Below the pieces are notes generated by a model. That model was given only the letters and a program-made list of their open reading frames with translations. It was not told the DNA's origin and made no database searches. From assembly GCF_039852015.1 (NCBI RefSeq), contig NZ_CP156628.1, positions 682,001-746,000 of the forward strand: a stretch of DNA of 64,000 bases, in the 5' to 3' direction. A program made the position numbers and the translations under genes. This document shows positions 52,634 to 62,051 of the stretch, piece by piece. Numbering within the stretch: position 1 is the stretch's first letter; each line of letters opens with the position of its first letter. The stretch is from Robbsia sp. KACC 23696. GTDB lineage: Bacteria; Pseudomonadota; Gammaproteobacteria; Burkholderiales; Burkholderiaceae.

Positions 52634-54148
52634 ATGACGAAACCGACTCCCCCCTTCGGTCCTCCCGAGCGCGCTACCGCGCCTCCTACGGCAGGGTCAC
52701 ACGCCGGCAAAACCGATGCGCTTCATGCCGCCTGCATGTCTGCGGACCCGGAGGCGACCCGAGACAATTCGTCGCACCTCCAGCGGGGTTTGCGCGGTAG
52801 GCATCTGCAATTGATCGCGATCGGCGGCGCGATCGGCACCGGCCTGTTCATGGGGTCCGGTAAGACGATCGCCTTGGCGGGTCCGTCGATCGTGTTCGTC
52901 TATCTGACGATCGGCATCGTGCTTTTTTTCGTCATGCGGGCGCTCGGCGAGTTACTGCTATCGAACCTCGCCTACAAATCCTTCACGGATTTCTGCGGTG
53001 ATCTGCTGGGGCCGGGTGCGGCATTCTTTGTCGGCTGGACGTACTGGCTATGTTGGGTCGTGACCGGCACCGCCGATGTCGTCGCGATCGCCGCTTATAC
53101 GCAATTTTGGCTGCCCGATCTGCCGGCCTGGATCCCGGCGCTTGCTTGCATCGCCCTGCTGTTGTGCCTGAACCTGGTCCACGTTGCGCTGTTCGGTGAG
53201 ATGGAGTTCTGGTTCGCGATGGTCAAGATCGTCACGATCCTGGCCTTGATCGCGGCCGGCGCGGTGATGGTGGCAACCGGCTTCGCGGTCCCGGGATCGC
53301 CGCCGGCATCGATCGCCCATTGGTGGCAAGACGGCGGTATGTTCCCCCACGGTCTGTCCGGCTTCTTCGCCGGGTTTCAGATTGCCGTGTTCGCCTTCGT
53401 CGGCATCGAACTGGTGGGGACGGCGGCGGCGGAAACCCATGACCCGCGTCGTACCTTGCCACGCGCGATCAATGCGATTCCGATCCGCATCCTGATCTTC
53501 TACGTGGGCGCCTTGCTTGCCATTATGGCGGTGACGCCATGGTCCAGCGTCTCGCCCGATCGCAGTCCTTTTGTCGCCCTGTTCGCGCTCGCCGGCATTC
53601 CGGCCGCCGCCGGCCTCATCAATTTCGTCGTGCTGTCGTCGGCGGCCTCATCGGCAAACAGCGGCATCTTCTCGACAAGCCGTATGCTCTATGGGCTCGG
53701 TCTGCGCGGACAGGCGCCGAGCGTGCTGACCCGGCTCTCCAAAAGCGGGGTGCCCAGCCGCGGCTTGCAATTTTCCTGCGTCTGCCTGCTGTTCGCCGTC
53801 GCGCTGATCTACTGGATCCCCGACGTGATGACCGTCTTCACCTTGGTGACCACGGTATCCGCGCTGCTATTCATGTTCGTCTGGACCATGATCCTGCTCA
53901 GCTATCTGCGCTATCGGCGTACCCGCCCCGCACAACATCTCGCCTCCGCCTATAAGATGCCGGGCGGAAGACCAATGTGTGTGATCGTGTTGATTTTCTT
54001 CGCGGCGATCCTGCTGATGTTGTGGCAGCGCGCCGATACGCGCGCGGCGCTCTGCGCAACACCGCTCTGGTTTCTTGTCTTGTCGCTGGCCTGGTGGCGC
54101 GTTCGTCAGGGGCCGGGCGGCCGCGTCGCGCCTTACGGCGAATCCTAA
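52634..54148 (+). CDS. CycA-like amino-acid permease (APC superfamily)
   Basis: A 504-residue inner-membrane amino-acid/proton symporter with 12 membrane segments. The start of TM1 (LQLIAIGGAIGTGLFMGSGK) and the EL-VG block in TM6 (FAFVGIELVGTAAAETHDP) are the classical family signatures. Closest in pattern to the D-serine/D-alanine/glycine permease CycA, but the substrate is not certain. The first 45 residues are a Pro/Ala-rich soluble extension, longer than usual. ATG 52634 is taken; a later start is possible. It converges on an MFS gene 15 bp away. Confidence 0.88.
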   Translation: MTKPTPPFGPPERATAPPTAGSHAGKTDALHAACMSADPEATRDNSSHLQRGLRGRHLQLIAIGGAIGTGLFMGSGKTIALAGPSIVFVYLTIGIVLFFVMRALGELLLSNLAYKSFTDFCGDLLGPGAAFFVGWTYWLCWVVTGTADVVAIAAYTQFWLPDLPAWIPALACIALLLCLNLVHVALFGEMEFWFAMVKIVTILALIAAGAVMVATGFAVPGSPPASIAHWWQDGGMFPHGLSGFFAGFQIAVFAFVGIELVGTAAAETHDPRRTLPRAINAIPIRILIFYVGALLAIMAVTPWSSVSPDRSPFVALFALAGIPAAAGLINFVVLSSAASSANSGIFSTSRMLYGLGLRGQAPSVLTRLSKSGVPSRGLQFSCVCLLFAVALIYWIPDVMTVFTLVTTVSALLFMFVWTMILLSYLRYRRTRPAQHLASAYKMPGGRPMCVIVLIFFAAILLMLWQRADTRAALCATPLWFLVLSLAWWRVRQGPGGRVAPYGES

Positions 54149-54163
54149 AGCCCGGCGCAAACA

Positions 54164-55471
54164 CTACGCCGTATCGCGCTGCGGCTTGCCTGTCGGCACG
54201 CGCGCACCCCGCTCGCTGATCAGCAACGCGATCAGGCCCGCGAGTAGCGCGGCGACGGCAAAGATACCGATCCCGACCGTATAGCTCGGCGTCGACGAGC
54301 GCACATAGCCAAGGATATAGGGGCCGGCAAAGCCGCCGAGATTGCCCAAGGAATTGACGAAGGCATAGCCGGCCGCGGCCGCGGTCCCTTGCAACATCGA
54401 CGTTGGCAATGCCCAGAAGGCGGGAAGCACGCAATATCCGCCGATTGCGGCAATCACGAGGCCCGCAAAGGCCCATGGCCCGGTAGGCGACAAGGCGGCC
54501 AGGACCAGCCCCGCACACGCGACAAAGCACGCAACGGCGAGATGGCCATGATAACCACCGGTCCGGTCGGCCCGACGCCCCCAGAACACCATCGCCAACG
54601 CCCCGACAGAAAAGGGAATCGCGTTCACGAGGCCAATCCATCCTTCCGGAATACCTGTCGCACGGATTATCTGCGGCTGCCACAACACCATGCCGTTATT
54701 CACGGTCACGATCAGGAAGTAGATCAAGCCGAAAATCAGGACATAGCGGTTGAACAGGATGTCGACCAGTCGCCCGGGCTGACGGGGTGCCAGGGCCGCC
54801 TCGCCTTCCATCCGCTGTGCCAGCCAAAGGCGCTCCTGATCATTCAGCCAGCGCGCCGCGCTCGGTCTGTCGGTCAGGAATCGGAGCGCCACAAAGCCGA
54901 GGGCAATCGATGGCAAGCCCTCCAGCACAAACAGCCATTGCCAACCGGCGATGCCCATGGCGCCGTCCAGCTTCAACAACGCGCCGGACACGAGAGAGCC
55001 CAATGCGGTGGAAATGGGATTGGCAAGCATGAAATAGGCGACCACGCGCGCGCGGTAACGCTTTGGAAACCAAAAGGTCAGATACAAGATCACCCCGGGG
55101 AAAAACCCCGCTTCCGCCGCGCCCAAGACAAAGCGCAAGGCGATGAAGGTTTTGGGTCCGATCACGAACGCGCCGAGCGCCGAGAGGACGCCCCACGTCA
55201 TCAAGATGCGCGCGATCCAGATACGCGCACCGAGTTTCGACAATGCCAAATTGCTGGGAACTTCGAAGAGGAAATATCCGATAAAGAAGATGCCCGCGCC
55301 CCATCCATACAGATAGGGTGTCAGGCCGATCGCCTTGTTCATCGTCAGTGCCGCGAATCCGACATTGACCCGGTCGAGAAAGGCGAAGAAATAAAGCAAA
55401 ATCAGTAATGGCAAAAGTCGTAGCATGACTTTCTTCATTACCCGTTTTTCGAGTGTCAGATCCGCGTCCAT
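54164..55471 (-). CDS. ACS-family MFS transporter (organic/sugar acid symporter)
   Basis: A 435-residue inner-membrane proton symporter of the anion:cation symporter family, with 12 segments. TM1 ends in FFAFLDRVNVGFAAL, the family hallmark, and motif A-like loops are present. The RYRARVVAYFMLANPISTALGS block is typical of the phthalate/tartrate/galactonate branch. ATG 55471 has GGAGGAG 9 nt upstream. Next in the same direction, upstream by 94 bp, is a sugar-acid-type kinase, so it probably imports the substrate of the gene block 55565-59439. Confidence 0.88.
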   Translation of the reverse strand: MDADLTLEKRVMKKVMLRLLPLLILLYFFAFLDRVNVGFAALTMNKAIGLTPYLYGWGAGIFFIGYFLFEVPSNLALSKLGARIWIARILMTWGVLSALGAFVIGPKTFIALRFVLGAAEAGFFPGVILYLTFWFPKRYRARVVAYFMLANPISTALGSLVSGALLKLDGAMGIAGWQWLFVLEGLPSIALGFVALRFLTDRPSAARWLNDQERLWLAQRMEGEAALAPRQPGRLVDILFNRYVLIFGLIYFLIVTVNNGMVLWQPQIIRATGIPEGWIGLVNAIPFSVGALAMVFWGRRADRTGGYHGHLAVACFVACAGLVLAALSPTGPWAFAGLVIAAIGGYCVLPAFWALPTSMLQGTAAAAGYAFVNSLGNLGGFAGPYILGYVRSSTPSYTVGIGIFAVAALLAGLIALLISERGARVPTGKPQRDTA

Positions 55472-55564
55472 GCTGCTGTCTCCTCCGGTGCGCATTGCGC
55501 TTTTATGATGCCCTGCCGGCTGCCTGGCGAAGCGTCAGGCAGCACGCCCCCGCCTATCGGCTTG

Positions 55565-56476
55565 CTACAGCAAGGCCGCTACCGCGTCGGGTGTCGGAAT
55601 CGGCGCGACCGCGCCGAACCCAGTCGTGGCCAACGCCGCGGCGGCATTGGCATAGCGCGCCGCGGCTTCCGGCGAATCGCCGGCGGCGATGCGCGCCATG
55701 AACGAACCATCGAAGCAATCCCCTGCCCCCGTTGCATCGACGCTCTTCACCGTATGCCCTTCGAGGCGCGTACGAACTCCCGCGTGCGCCAACAACACGC
55801 CGCGCGCACCCAGTTTCAAGCAGACCGTCGCCACGCCACGCGCGAGGTAGTGGTCGACGATCGCGTCCGGCTCAACCAAGCCCGTCAGCGCTTGCGCATC
55901 TTCCAGACTCGGCATCAGCACATCGACATCGCGAAGGGTGGCATCGACGATCGCCCGTGCACGCGCCAGCGGCCACAGTGCCGGCCGGAAGTTGGGATCA
56001 TAGAAAACGCGACCACCCTGGCCGCGAACTTGCGCGATCGCGGCAAAGACGGCATCGCAGGCCGTCACGCTGATGGCCTGCGTGATCCCCGATACGTGCA
56101 GATAGTTCGCCTTCTCCAGCAACGACGTCGGCAGGTTCGCGGGCGCGAGCCCCGCGGCGGCCGACCCGGCGCGGAGATAACTGAACGCATGGCCGGTATC
56201 GCTGTGCGTGACGAAATACACAGCCGTCGGCGCACGCCCGTCCGTGCTCACGCCACTGACATCCACCCCCTCACGTTCCCACAGTTTCAAGAACTGGCGG
56301 CCGAATCCATCGTCGCCGAGTCGCGTGACAAAGGCGACTTTGCCACCCTGCCGCGCGACGGCGACGCAAAAATTCGAGGTGTCGCCGCCATAGCCCTGTA
56401 GATAATGCGTGGGGTCGCTCCGATCTTGATTGAACTCAATCATCGGCTCCCCGATCGACACGATCAGCCCGTGCAT
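55565..56476 (-). CDS. PfkB-family sugar kinase (2-keto-3-deoxygluconate kinase type)
   Basis: A 303-residue cytosolic kinase. The N-terminal substrate block GGDTSNFCVAVARQG and the C-terminal PfkB signature DATGAGDCFDGSFM, with the catalytic Asp in GAGD, are both intact. The overall pattern fits KDG kinases (KdgK), which phosphorylate 2-keto-3-deoxy sugar acids, but other ketose or deoxy-sugar substrates are possible. ATG 56476 starts right after the stop of the RraA-type gene (TAATATG), indicating coupled translation. It is the natural last step before aldol cleavage in an Entner-Doudoroff-like route. Confidence 0.87.
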   Translation of the reverse strand: MHGLIVSIGEPMIEFNQDRSDPTHYLQGYGGDTSNFCVAVARQGGKVAFVTRLGDDGFGRQFLKLWEREGVDVSGVSTDGRAPTAVYFVTHSDTGHAFSYLRAGSAAAGLAPANLPTSLLEKANYLHVSGITQAISVTACDAVFAAIAQVRGQGGRVFYDPNFRPALWPLARARAIVDATLRDVDVLMPSLEDAQALTGLVEPDAIVDHYLARGVATVCLKLGARGVLLAHAGVRTRLEGHTVKSVDATGAGDCFDGSFMARIAAGDSPEAAARYANAAAALATTGFGAVAPIPTPDAVAALL

Positions 56477-56477
56477 A

Positions 56478-57128
56478 TTAGATCCGCCCATACTTGGCAA
56501 GCCCTTTTCGCAGGGACTTTTCTCGAAGAATCAACTGGGCCTGCTCCAATTCTCGTGAATCGATCTCCTGTGCGAGTGCCAATACGGCCTCTGCGTGCGC
56601 GTGGGGAACGGAGACGACGCCATCGATATCGGCGACGATAATGTCGCCGGGAGAGACCTTCACGCCGCCACACTCGACCGGTACGTTGGCAGCCAACGTG
56701 GCATAACGCCCCACCGTCGTTCCCGGCGAGATCGAGCGGGCGTAGATCGGAAACCCGTAATCACGGCGGATTTCCGTGATGTCGCGAACGCCGCCGTCAA
56801 GAATGGCTCCGGCATGGCCATTTGCCACCGCGCCCGCCGTCATCAAGCCACCCCACACCGCCACGTTCAGTTCTCCCGCGATTGCGATGACCAGCACACT
56901 GCCCGGCGCGGCTTCGTCGATGACATCCAGTGCGTGTTGCGGAGGCACCTTCTCGTACGTCGGCCCTTCGAGCACTGTCACGGCCGGCCCGACGATGCGT
57001 TTTTCATTGATCCGTGGCTTGATGCTTTGATCCATGAAGCCACGCGTACCGCAAATCTGATCGACGGCGTCCGCCACGGATGCCGTTGCGACCTTATCGA
57101 ATCCATCCAGCAATGCCTGCATGTCCAT
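56478..57128 (-). CDS. RraA-family aldolase/decarboxylase-type protein
   Basis: A 216-residue protein of the RraA/4-hydroxy-4-methyl-2-oxoglutarate aldolase superfamily. The metal and substrate motif is complete: GGLMTAGAVANGHAGAILDGGVRD (broken), with the R-D-x2-E pattern in VRDITE. This suggests a divalent-metal pyruvate- or oxaloacetate-releasing aldolase or decarboxylase, not a pure RNase E inhibitor. It lies between the 2-hydroxyacid dehydrogenase and the kinase, all in the same direction. The physiological substrate is unknown; in this context it is probably a sugar-acid intermediate. Confidence 0.85.
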   Translation of the reverse strand: MDMQALLDGFDKVATASVADAVDQICGTRGFMDQSIKPRINEKRIVGPAVTVLEGPTYEKVPPQHALDVIDEAAPGSVLVIAIAGELNVAVWGGLMTAGAVANGHAGAILDGGVRDITEIRRDYGFPIYARSISPGTTVGRYATLAANVPVECGGVKVSPGDIIVADIDGVVSVPHAHAEAVLALAQEIDSRELEQAQLILREKSLRKGLAKYGRI

Positions 57129-57208
57129 GCGTAATCTCCGTTTATTACAACTGTTATGTATACCTAATTATTTCAACTCGAAAACACTGATCCTTCATTC
57201 TTAATGCA

Positions 57209-58192
57209 TCAATCCCAGCGATTCAACCAGTTCCGCGGCACGTCTTGCTGGAATACGCGAAGCACTTCGTTTGCGGCTTTCTCCTGCAACTCCGCCACCG
57301 ACGCTTCTGAATACCAGGCGGTATGGTCGGACACGATCAGATTGGGGCAGGACAATACCGCGCTTCCCGGAAGCGGCGGTTCTGTCTCGAAAACGTCCAG
57401 GCCGGCACCGAACAAACGTCCTTCGCGCAGCATCGTCATCAATGCCGCTTCGTCGAGCAGTCCCCCTCGCGCCGTGTTGACCAGGATCGTGGTCGGCTGC
57501 ATCAATCCCAGCGTCCGCGCATCCAACATGCCGCGCGTCTGGGGCGTCAATGGCGAATGAACGGAGACGTAATCGCTTTCAGCGCAGAGACGATCGAGAT
57601 CCACGAATTCGACATCGACCGAACGATCCGCGGGGCGAATGAAGGGGTCGTATGCCAGCACGCGCGTCACACCGAAGCCCCGCATCTTCTGTTCGACCTT
57701 GCGGGCGATCCGGCCGTAGCCCACCAAACCGAGTGACCGCCCGGCAATGCGATACATTTTTTCCTGACGCGACACATTCCACGCCCCCTGCCGTACGGCG
57801 GCGTCCCGCGGCACGACACGCCGCGCGATGGCGAGCAGCATCGCGACTGCCTGATCGCTGACCTCTTCGATCCCATAATCGGGGACATTCGCGACATAGA
57901 TGCGACGCTCGCGCGCCGCCTGCATATCGACGTTATCCACGCCGATGCCATAGCGAACGATCACCTCGCAGCGTTGCATCGCGCCGATCGCGTCCGCGCG
58001 TATCGGTGACTCACGGACCAGCACCGCCGATGCATCCCGCGTGGCATCCAACACCGCCGCCGCATCGCCCTCGCACGGCGAGACGACGACGTCCGCGCCT
58101 GCTGCGTCGAGTATGCGACGCTCGATGTCATACGATCCATAACCGTCGTCGATCACGACGACTTTTTTTCGCGCTGCGCGTTCCACGGCCAT
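57209..58192 (-). CDS. D-isomer-specific 2-hydroxyacid dehydrogenase
   Basis: A 327-residue NAD(P)H-linked dehydrogenase of the D-2-hydroxyacid family, C-terminal-binding-protein-like branch. The Rossmann motif is GYGRIARKV near residue 157. The catalytic triad is visible: Arg in NTARGG, Glu in FETEPPL, and His in SDHTAWYS. It would interconvert a 2-keto acid and a D-2-hydroxy acid. An 80-bp gap with GTATACC lies before the RraA-type gene. It is preceded on the same strand by a secreted lactonase-like gene 23 bp away, indicating one catabolic operon. Confidence 0.88.
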   Translation of the reverse strand: MAVERAARKKVVVIDDGYGSYDIERRILDAAGADVVVSPCEGDAAAVLDATRDASAVLVRESPIRADAIGAMQRCEVIVRYGIGVDNVDMQAARERRIYVANVPDYGIEEVSDQAVAMLLAIARRVVPRDAAVRQGAWNVSRQEKMYRIAGRSLGLVGYGRIARKVEQKMRGFGVTRVLAYDPFIRPADRSVDVEFVDLDRLCAESDYVSVHSPLTPQTRGMLDARTLGLMQPTTILVNTARGGLLDEAALMTMLREGRLFGAGLDVFETEPPLPGSAVLSCPNLIVSDHTAWYSEASVAELQEKAANEVLRVFQQDVPRNWLNRWD

Positions 58193-58215
58193 TACCTCTG
58201 TTAGTTAAAGGAAAA

Positions 58216-59439
58216 TCACTTCGCGGTGTAACTCGGTCCGTCCGCTTTGATCTTCCATATCCTGAAATTAGGCACGCTCGGATGGTCGAAATCCATTTCG
58301 TTGGCAACCCATAGGTTCAGGTGCCCCGTGACGAAATACAGATCGCCGTCCGGGCCCCACGCAAGCGTGTCGGGCCAGACCATATCGGGATCGCTGATGA
58401 CGGTCGATATGCGTCCGGTTTTTTCGTCGAACCGCATCAAGCCGTTGTGTTCCAGCGCCGTCATATAGATCTGACCGTGCCGATTGGCCGTCATACCGTC
58501 GGTGTTCGACGGCAGCGTCGCGACACGCTTGATAGCGGTCTGCAGCGTGGTCGGAGTGGAATGAAAATCGCGGAGCAGCGCCGTATCGATCGAATACAGC
58601 GCGTGTCCCGATAAGTTGGTCCAGTAGAGCGTCCGCTTGTCACCGGAAAGCGCGATACCGTCGGCGCCGGTGCGCATCGGGGTCTTCGGCAGGACCTGTT
58701 GGTTATCGATCCGGAAAGTGAACCCGGCTTCATCATTGGTGAAGACCGTTTGATCGAGAATCCGACGCGCCGTATTGTGTTTCTGATCGTAGACGATCAG
58801 TCCACCATGCAAGGGGTCGCAGAGAATGCCGGAGTCGGTGATATAGGCGAACCCGCTATCGTTGTCGACCGCGACATCGTTCAGGAACGAACACTTCTTA
58901 TCGGTCTCGGCATCGGTGAAGTCATGACGCTGGATTTCGCGATTGTGCTTTATGTCCCACAAAACCAGCTTCTCGGCACCTTGCGTGGAGGGTGCGCCGG
59001 CGATATGCCCCTGGTCGAGGATCCACATCACGTCGTTGCGGTCTATCTCGAAACCCAGCACCGACTGCAGCGCATGCGGATCGCCAACCTTGTTCATTGC
59101 CGCACTGGGATAGGGTTGCAAAACCCAATTGCCATCCTTGCGCACCAGTTTCGACAGCGTGGCCGGAACGTCCGTACCGCCCCATCGGGCAGTCGTGACA
59201 TAGATATTGCCTTGCGAATCGAGCTTGACGCCCTGCAGAAGCACTTTTTTATACAGCTGCTCGCTGTCGTATCGCTGGGCGGCGTTCGCATCGTCGAAAA
59301 CGAACGGCAAGCGATTCCACTCGGCGACGGTTTGTGCGATCGGCGCCGCGTTCGTCTGCGCCATGACACCGGAAAAACCGCATGCCAAGGCAACGCACGC
59401 CACCGCCCGAGCCAGGCACCTCTTACGTTCCTTCATCAA
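58216..59439 (-). CDS. Secreted major-royal-jelly (MRJP/yellow)-family beta-propeller, lactonase-like
   Basis: A 407-residue exported protein. The signal peptide is clear, with cleavage after VMA near residue 28. The rest forms a six-bladed beta-propeller of the MRJP/yellow family (FLNDVAVDNDSGFAYITDSG, DGIALSGDKRTLYWTNLSGHALY, SNTDGMTAN), related to SMP-30/gluconolactonases. Conserved Asp and Asn residues at the blade ends suggest metal-dependent lactone hydrolysis in the periplasm. It is the first gene of the minus-strand operon and is divergent from a GntR regulator, so it probably produces the sugar acid taken up by the ACS-type transporters. Confidence 0.82.
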   Translation of the reverse strand: MMKERKRCLARAVACVALACGFSGVMAQTNAAPIAQTVAEWNRLPFVFDDANAAQRYDSEQLYKKVLLQGVKLDSQGNIYVTTARWGGTDVPATLSKLVRKDGNWVLQPYPSAAMNKVGDPHALQSVLGFEIDRNDVMWILDQGHIAGAPSTQGAEKLVLWDIKHNREIQRHDFTDAETDKKCSFLNDVAVDNDSGFAYITDSGILCDPLHGGLIVYDQKHNTARRILDQTVFTNDEAGFTFRIDNQQVLPKTPMRTGADGIALSGDKRTLYWTNLSGHALYSIDTALLRDFHSTPTTLQTAIKRVATLPSNTDGMTANRHGQIYMTALEHNGLMRFDEKTGRISTVISDPDMVWPDTLAWGPDGDLYFVTGHLNLWVANEMDFDHPSVPNFRIWKIKADGPSYTAK

Positions 59440-59511
59440 ACTTGTCTCCGTTATACCGCCCCAAGGGACGGGTGCGCCGCTAAAGCGACGTCGTTTGGAT
59501 TCGCTAACTCA

Positions 59512-59522
59512 TATCTTAGATA
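59512..59522. promoter_or_regulatory. Operator candidate between MRJP-family and GntR genes
   Basis: TATC-TTA-GATA, a perfect inverted repeat in the divergent intergenic space (59440-59607), close to ATACC and GGTATA elements. It is probably bound by the GntR protein; this is inferred from position. Confidence 0.4.
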
Positions 59523-59607
59523 CCAATTAACTTTCGTGCAAGAGAGGCATGGTATATTTCTGCTATGAATCGCCAAAGCTGGGTGTCCGCGCCCACATGA
59601 CCTGCCC

Positions 59608-60363
59608 ATGAGTACCGAGACAAAACTGGAACGCCCGCAATCCCTGACGACAACCGCTAAAACGCATATCCGCGAGGCGATTGTCGCCGGAGAATTTTCC
59701 TTTGGAAGCCAGTTGTCGGAGAGCGTCCTGGCGAATCGGCTCGGCGTCAGCAAGACGCCCGTCCGGGAAGCCTTGCTACAGCTGAAGCATGAGGGCCTAG
59801 TCGACGTACAGCCGCAAAGCGGGACTTTCGTGTTTCAGCCGACGGACGACCAAGTCCGGGAAATCTGCCGGTTTCGTGAAGTCATCGAGACCGCCGCATT
59901 GCGCTTCGCGGTATTGCGAGACAGCGCCGCGCTGGTGCGCCGACTCGAGGAAACGTTGACGGCCGACGACGAGGTTGGTGCTGCGGGCGGATCGGCGGCG
60001 GAAAATGCGGCCACGCATCCGCAAAATCATCATGACGCCGCCTTCCATGGGGCGATCTTGGATTGCAGCGGAAACCCTTACCTGCAGGCGTCATACCGAC
60101 TGATCTCGGACAAGATCAATGCGCTACGCTCCCGACTCGACAAGGACGACACCAAAACCGACCTGTGCCATCAGACGCACTCGACCATCGTCGCGCTGAT
60201 CCGCGGTGGCGATATCGCAGAGGCGAGCAAGGAATTGTCCATCCATATTCGCAGCACCGAGGAGTCCTATATCCGCGCCAGCCAATGCGCGCGCGGTGAT
60301 GCGGCATCCCATATCGTGCGACAGCGCCGCGCCGGCGCCAGCACCGACCGACGCGCGCCCTGA
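59608..60363 (+). CDS. GntR-family (FCD-type) transcriptional regulator
   Basis: A 251-residue regulator. The winged helix (residues about 10-72) has the standard LSESVLANRLGVSKTPVREALLQLKHEGLV pattern in broken blocks. The C-terminal FCD domain (about 80-220) has the metal or ligand residues around REVIETAALRFA, HHDAAFHGAIL and HSTIVALIRGGD. This subgroup responds to sugar or organic acids and usually represses adjacent catabolic genes. It is divergent from the lactonase-dehydrogenase-aldolase-kinase operon and convergent with an ACS transporter, both likely targets. Its C-terminal 15 residues are Arg/Ala-rich and not conserved. Confidence 0.9.
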   Translation: MSTETKLERPQSLTTTAKTHIREAIVAGEFSFGSQLSESVLANRLGVSKTPVREALLQLKHEGLVDVQPQSGTFVFQPTDDQVREICRFREVIETAALRFAVLRDSAALVRRLEETLTADDEVGAAGGSAAENAATHPQNHHDAAFHGAILDCSGNPYLQASYRLISDKINALRSRLDKDDTKTDLCHQTHSTIVALIRGGDIAEASKELSIHIRSTEESYIRASQCARGDAASHIVRQRRAGASTDRRAP

Positions 60364-60420
60364 CACCAGGTCACGGGGCACGGCCGCCCGCGCCGCTGAC
60401 CTGCTTACGCGGCTCCGCGG

Positions 60421-61743
60421 TTACGCCGCGATATCGCCCGTTTGCACAGACTTCTTCCTCGGCTCGGGCACCGCTTCGACCGGCCCCATCACGAATAGGA
60501 TCGACAGAATGCCGATCACGATGATGGTGCCCGCCACCCAGAATGCGTAGGAAAAGGAATGCGTCGCGCCGACGATGAAACCGGTCGCGATCGGCGCCAC
60601 CGCACCGGCGACGTTCCCGACGCAATTCATGATGCCGGCCACGGTGCCGACGCCGCCCTTCGGCGCAATCAATGAAGGCATCGACCATGTCACCGGACCG
60701 GCGATCGACAAACCACCAAGCGAAATCGTGATCCAGACGATCGCCCAGATCGGATCCGTCGTCTGCGTGACGCCGATCACGGCAAGCGCCATGACGAGAC
60801 CCAGCACCAGAATGGCCTTGCGTACGCGACTCTCATCGCGGCCGCGTCCGATCAGGTGATCGATGAGCCAGCCGCCTATCAAGGTATCGGTCAGCGTCGC
60901 AAAACCCCACGGAATGACGGTGAATGCCGCGGACTTCATGATGCTCATATGCATTGTCTGCACCAGATAGCTCGGCAGCCAGGTCAGGAACAGGTAGAAG
61001 GCATAGTCGTACGCGACATAGCCAATGGTGAGCCCCCAAACCTTGACGTTGGTCAGCAGATACCCGAGCATGCCGGCCGCGTCCGCCGTGGCCTCCCCTT
61101 CGGGTGCGCTCCCCCCATCCTGTATATAGGCCAGTTCCGCCGGATCGAGGCGCTTGTCCGCGGTGGGATCGCGATACAGCGCGAAGAAACCGACGAAATA
61201 GAGAAGGCTCAGCACGGCGGAAATGCCGAAGCCCCAGCGCCAGCCCAGGGACACCACTGCAATGGCGATGAGGGGTACGCCGATCACATTCGCAAACTTG
61301 GCCGAGGCGTCGAATATCGCGGTCGCCAGCGCCCGTTCCTTGCGCGGAAACCAATAGCCGGTTGCCTTCGCGCTAAGCGACAGTCCTGGGGCCTCTGCCA
61401 CACCCAGCATCAGGCGGGCGGACAACAATCCGACAAACCCGGTCGTCATCGCCGTCGCCGCGGAGGCCAGCGCCCACAGCGCGGTCCCCCAGCGCCCCAC
61501 GCGGGTGACGCCGAACCGATCGAGCACCATGCCGGCAGGAATTTGCAACAGCGCATAGGTCCAGGAAAACGCGCTGAACAGAATGCCCATTTCCCCGGCG
61601 CTTAAGTGAAACGCGTCGGACAGCTGGGGGGCCGCAATCGATAAGGTAATCCGGTCGATGTAATTGACCATGATCCCGAGACCGAGAAAGACCCCGATAA
61701 TCCATCGCCTACGGGCCGGCCGTTTGTATCGTATATCGTGCAC
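60421..61743 (-). CDS. ACS-family MFS transporter (sugar acid/organic acid symporter)
   Basis: A 440-residue proton symporter with 12 segments. TM1 (LGIMVNYIDRITLSIAAPQL) and the ARLMLGVAEAPGLSLSAKA block in TM4 are typical of glucarate/galactonate-type transporters. All segments are intact. It lies convergent to the GntR regulator and divergent from the cupin gene at 62052. It is the second ACS-type carrier of the block. The upstream region has AAACT-N8-AGTTT (61867-61884). Substrate is inferred from the neighbouring catabolic genes. Confidence 0.88.
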   Translation of the reverse strand: MHDIRYKRPARRRWIIGVFLGLGIMVNYIDRITLSIAAPQLSDAFHLSAGEMGILFSAFSWTYALLQIPAGMVLDRFGVTRVGRWGTALWALASAATAMTTGFVGLLSARLMLGVAEAPGLSLSAKATGYWFPRKERALATAIFDASAKFANVIGVPLIAIAVVSLGWRWGFGISAVLSLLYFVGFFALYRDPTADKRLDPAELAYIQDGGSAPEGEATADAAGMLGYLLTNVKVWGLTIGYVAYDYAFYLFLTWLPSYLVQTMHMSIMKSAAFTVIPWGFATLTDTLIGGWLIDHLIGRGRDESRVRKAILVLGLVMALAVIGVTQTTDPIWAIVWITISLGGLSIAGPVTWSMPSLIAPKGGVGTVAGIMNCVGNVAGAVAPIATGFIVGATHSFSYAFWVAGTIIVIGILSILFVMGPVEAVPEPRKKSVQTGDIAA

Positions 61744-61866
61744 CGCGTCGTCTTCCCACCGTTTTTGTTGTCGTACCGGCAGCGCATCGTTTGCCCTCGG
61801 GCAATGACATCGCCGCTTTTATCGCGCGGCGAGATCCGAACGCAGTAAAAACGTCCTTATTCACGA

Positions 61867-61884
61867 AAACTAATATATCAGTTT
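61867..61884. promoter_or_regulatory. Inverted repeat upstream of the minus-strand ACS transporter
   Basis: AAACT-AATATATC-AGTTT, in a markedly A+T-rich stretch 125 bp before the ATG at 61743. It is a promoter or operator candidate. Confidence 0.4.
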
Positions 61885-61999
61885 GGCGCTAGACTAACCG
61901 AATTGTGCGGCGGCCCCGTATTGGGAGTTACCCCCGCATGCACGGTTCTCAGTGAAAACCCCAGGATTGACGGCTGGATGTTCGATATCTCAAAATAAA

Positions 62000-62030
62000 C
62001 CACAATATGGATTGAATGTCCACAATGTGG
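62000..62030 (+). promoter_or_regulatory. Tandem operator upstream of the cupin gene
   Basis: CCACAATATGG (62000-62010) and CCACAATGTGG (62020-62030) are 20 bp apart start to start, two helical turns. The second is a perfect CCACA-A-TGTGG palindrome. The repeats lie 22-52 bp before the ATG, within the probable promoter, so repression is likely. The regulator is unknown. Confidence 0.6.
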
Positions 62031-62051
62031 TTATATACAGAGTTCTCGACG

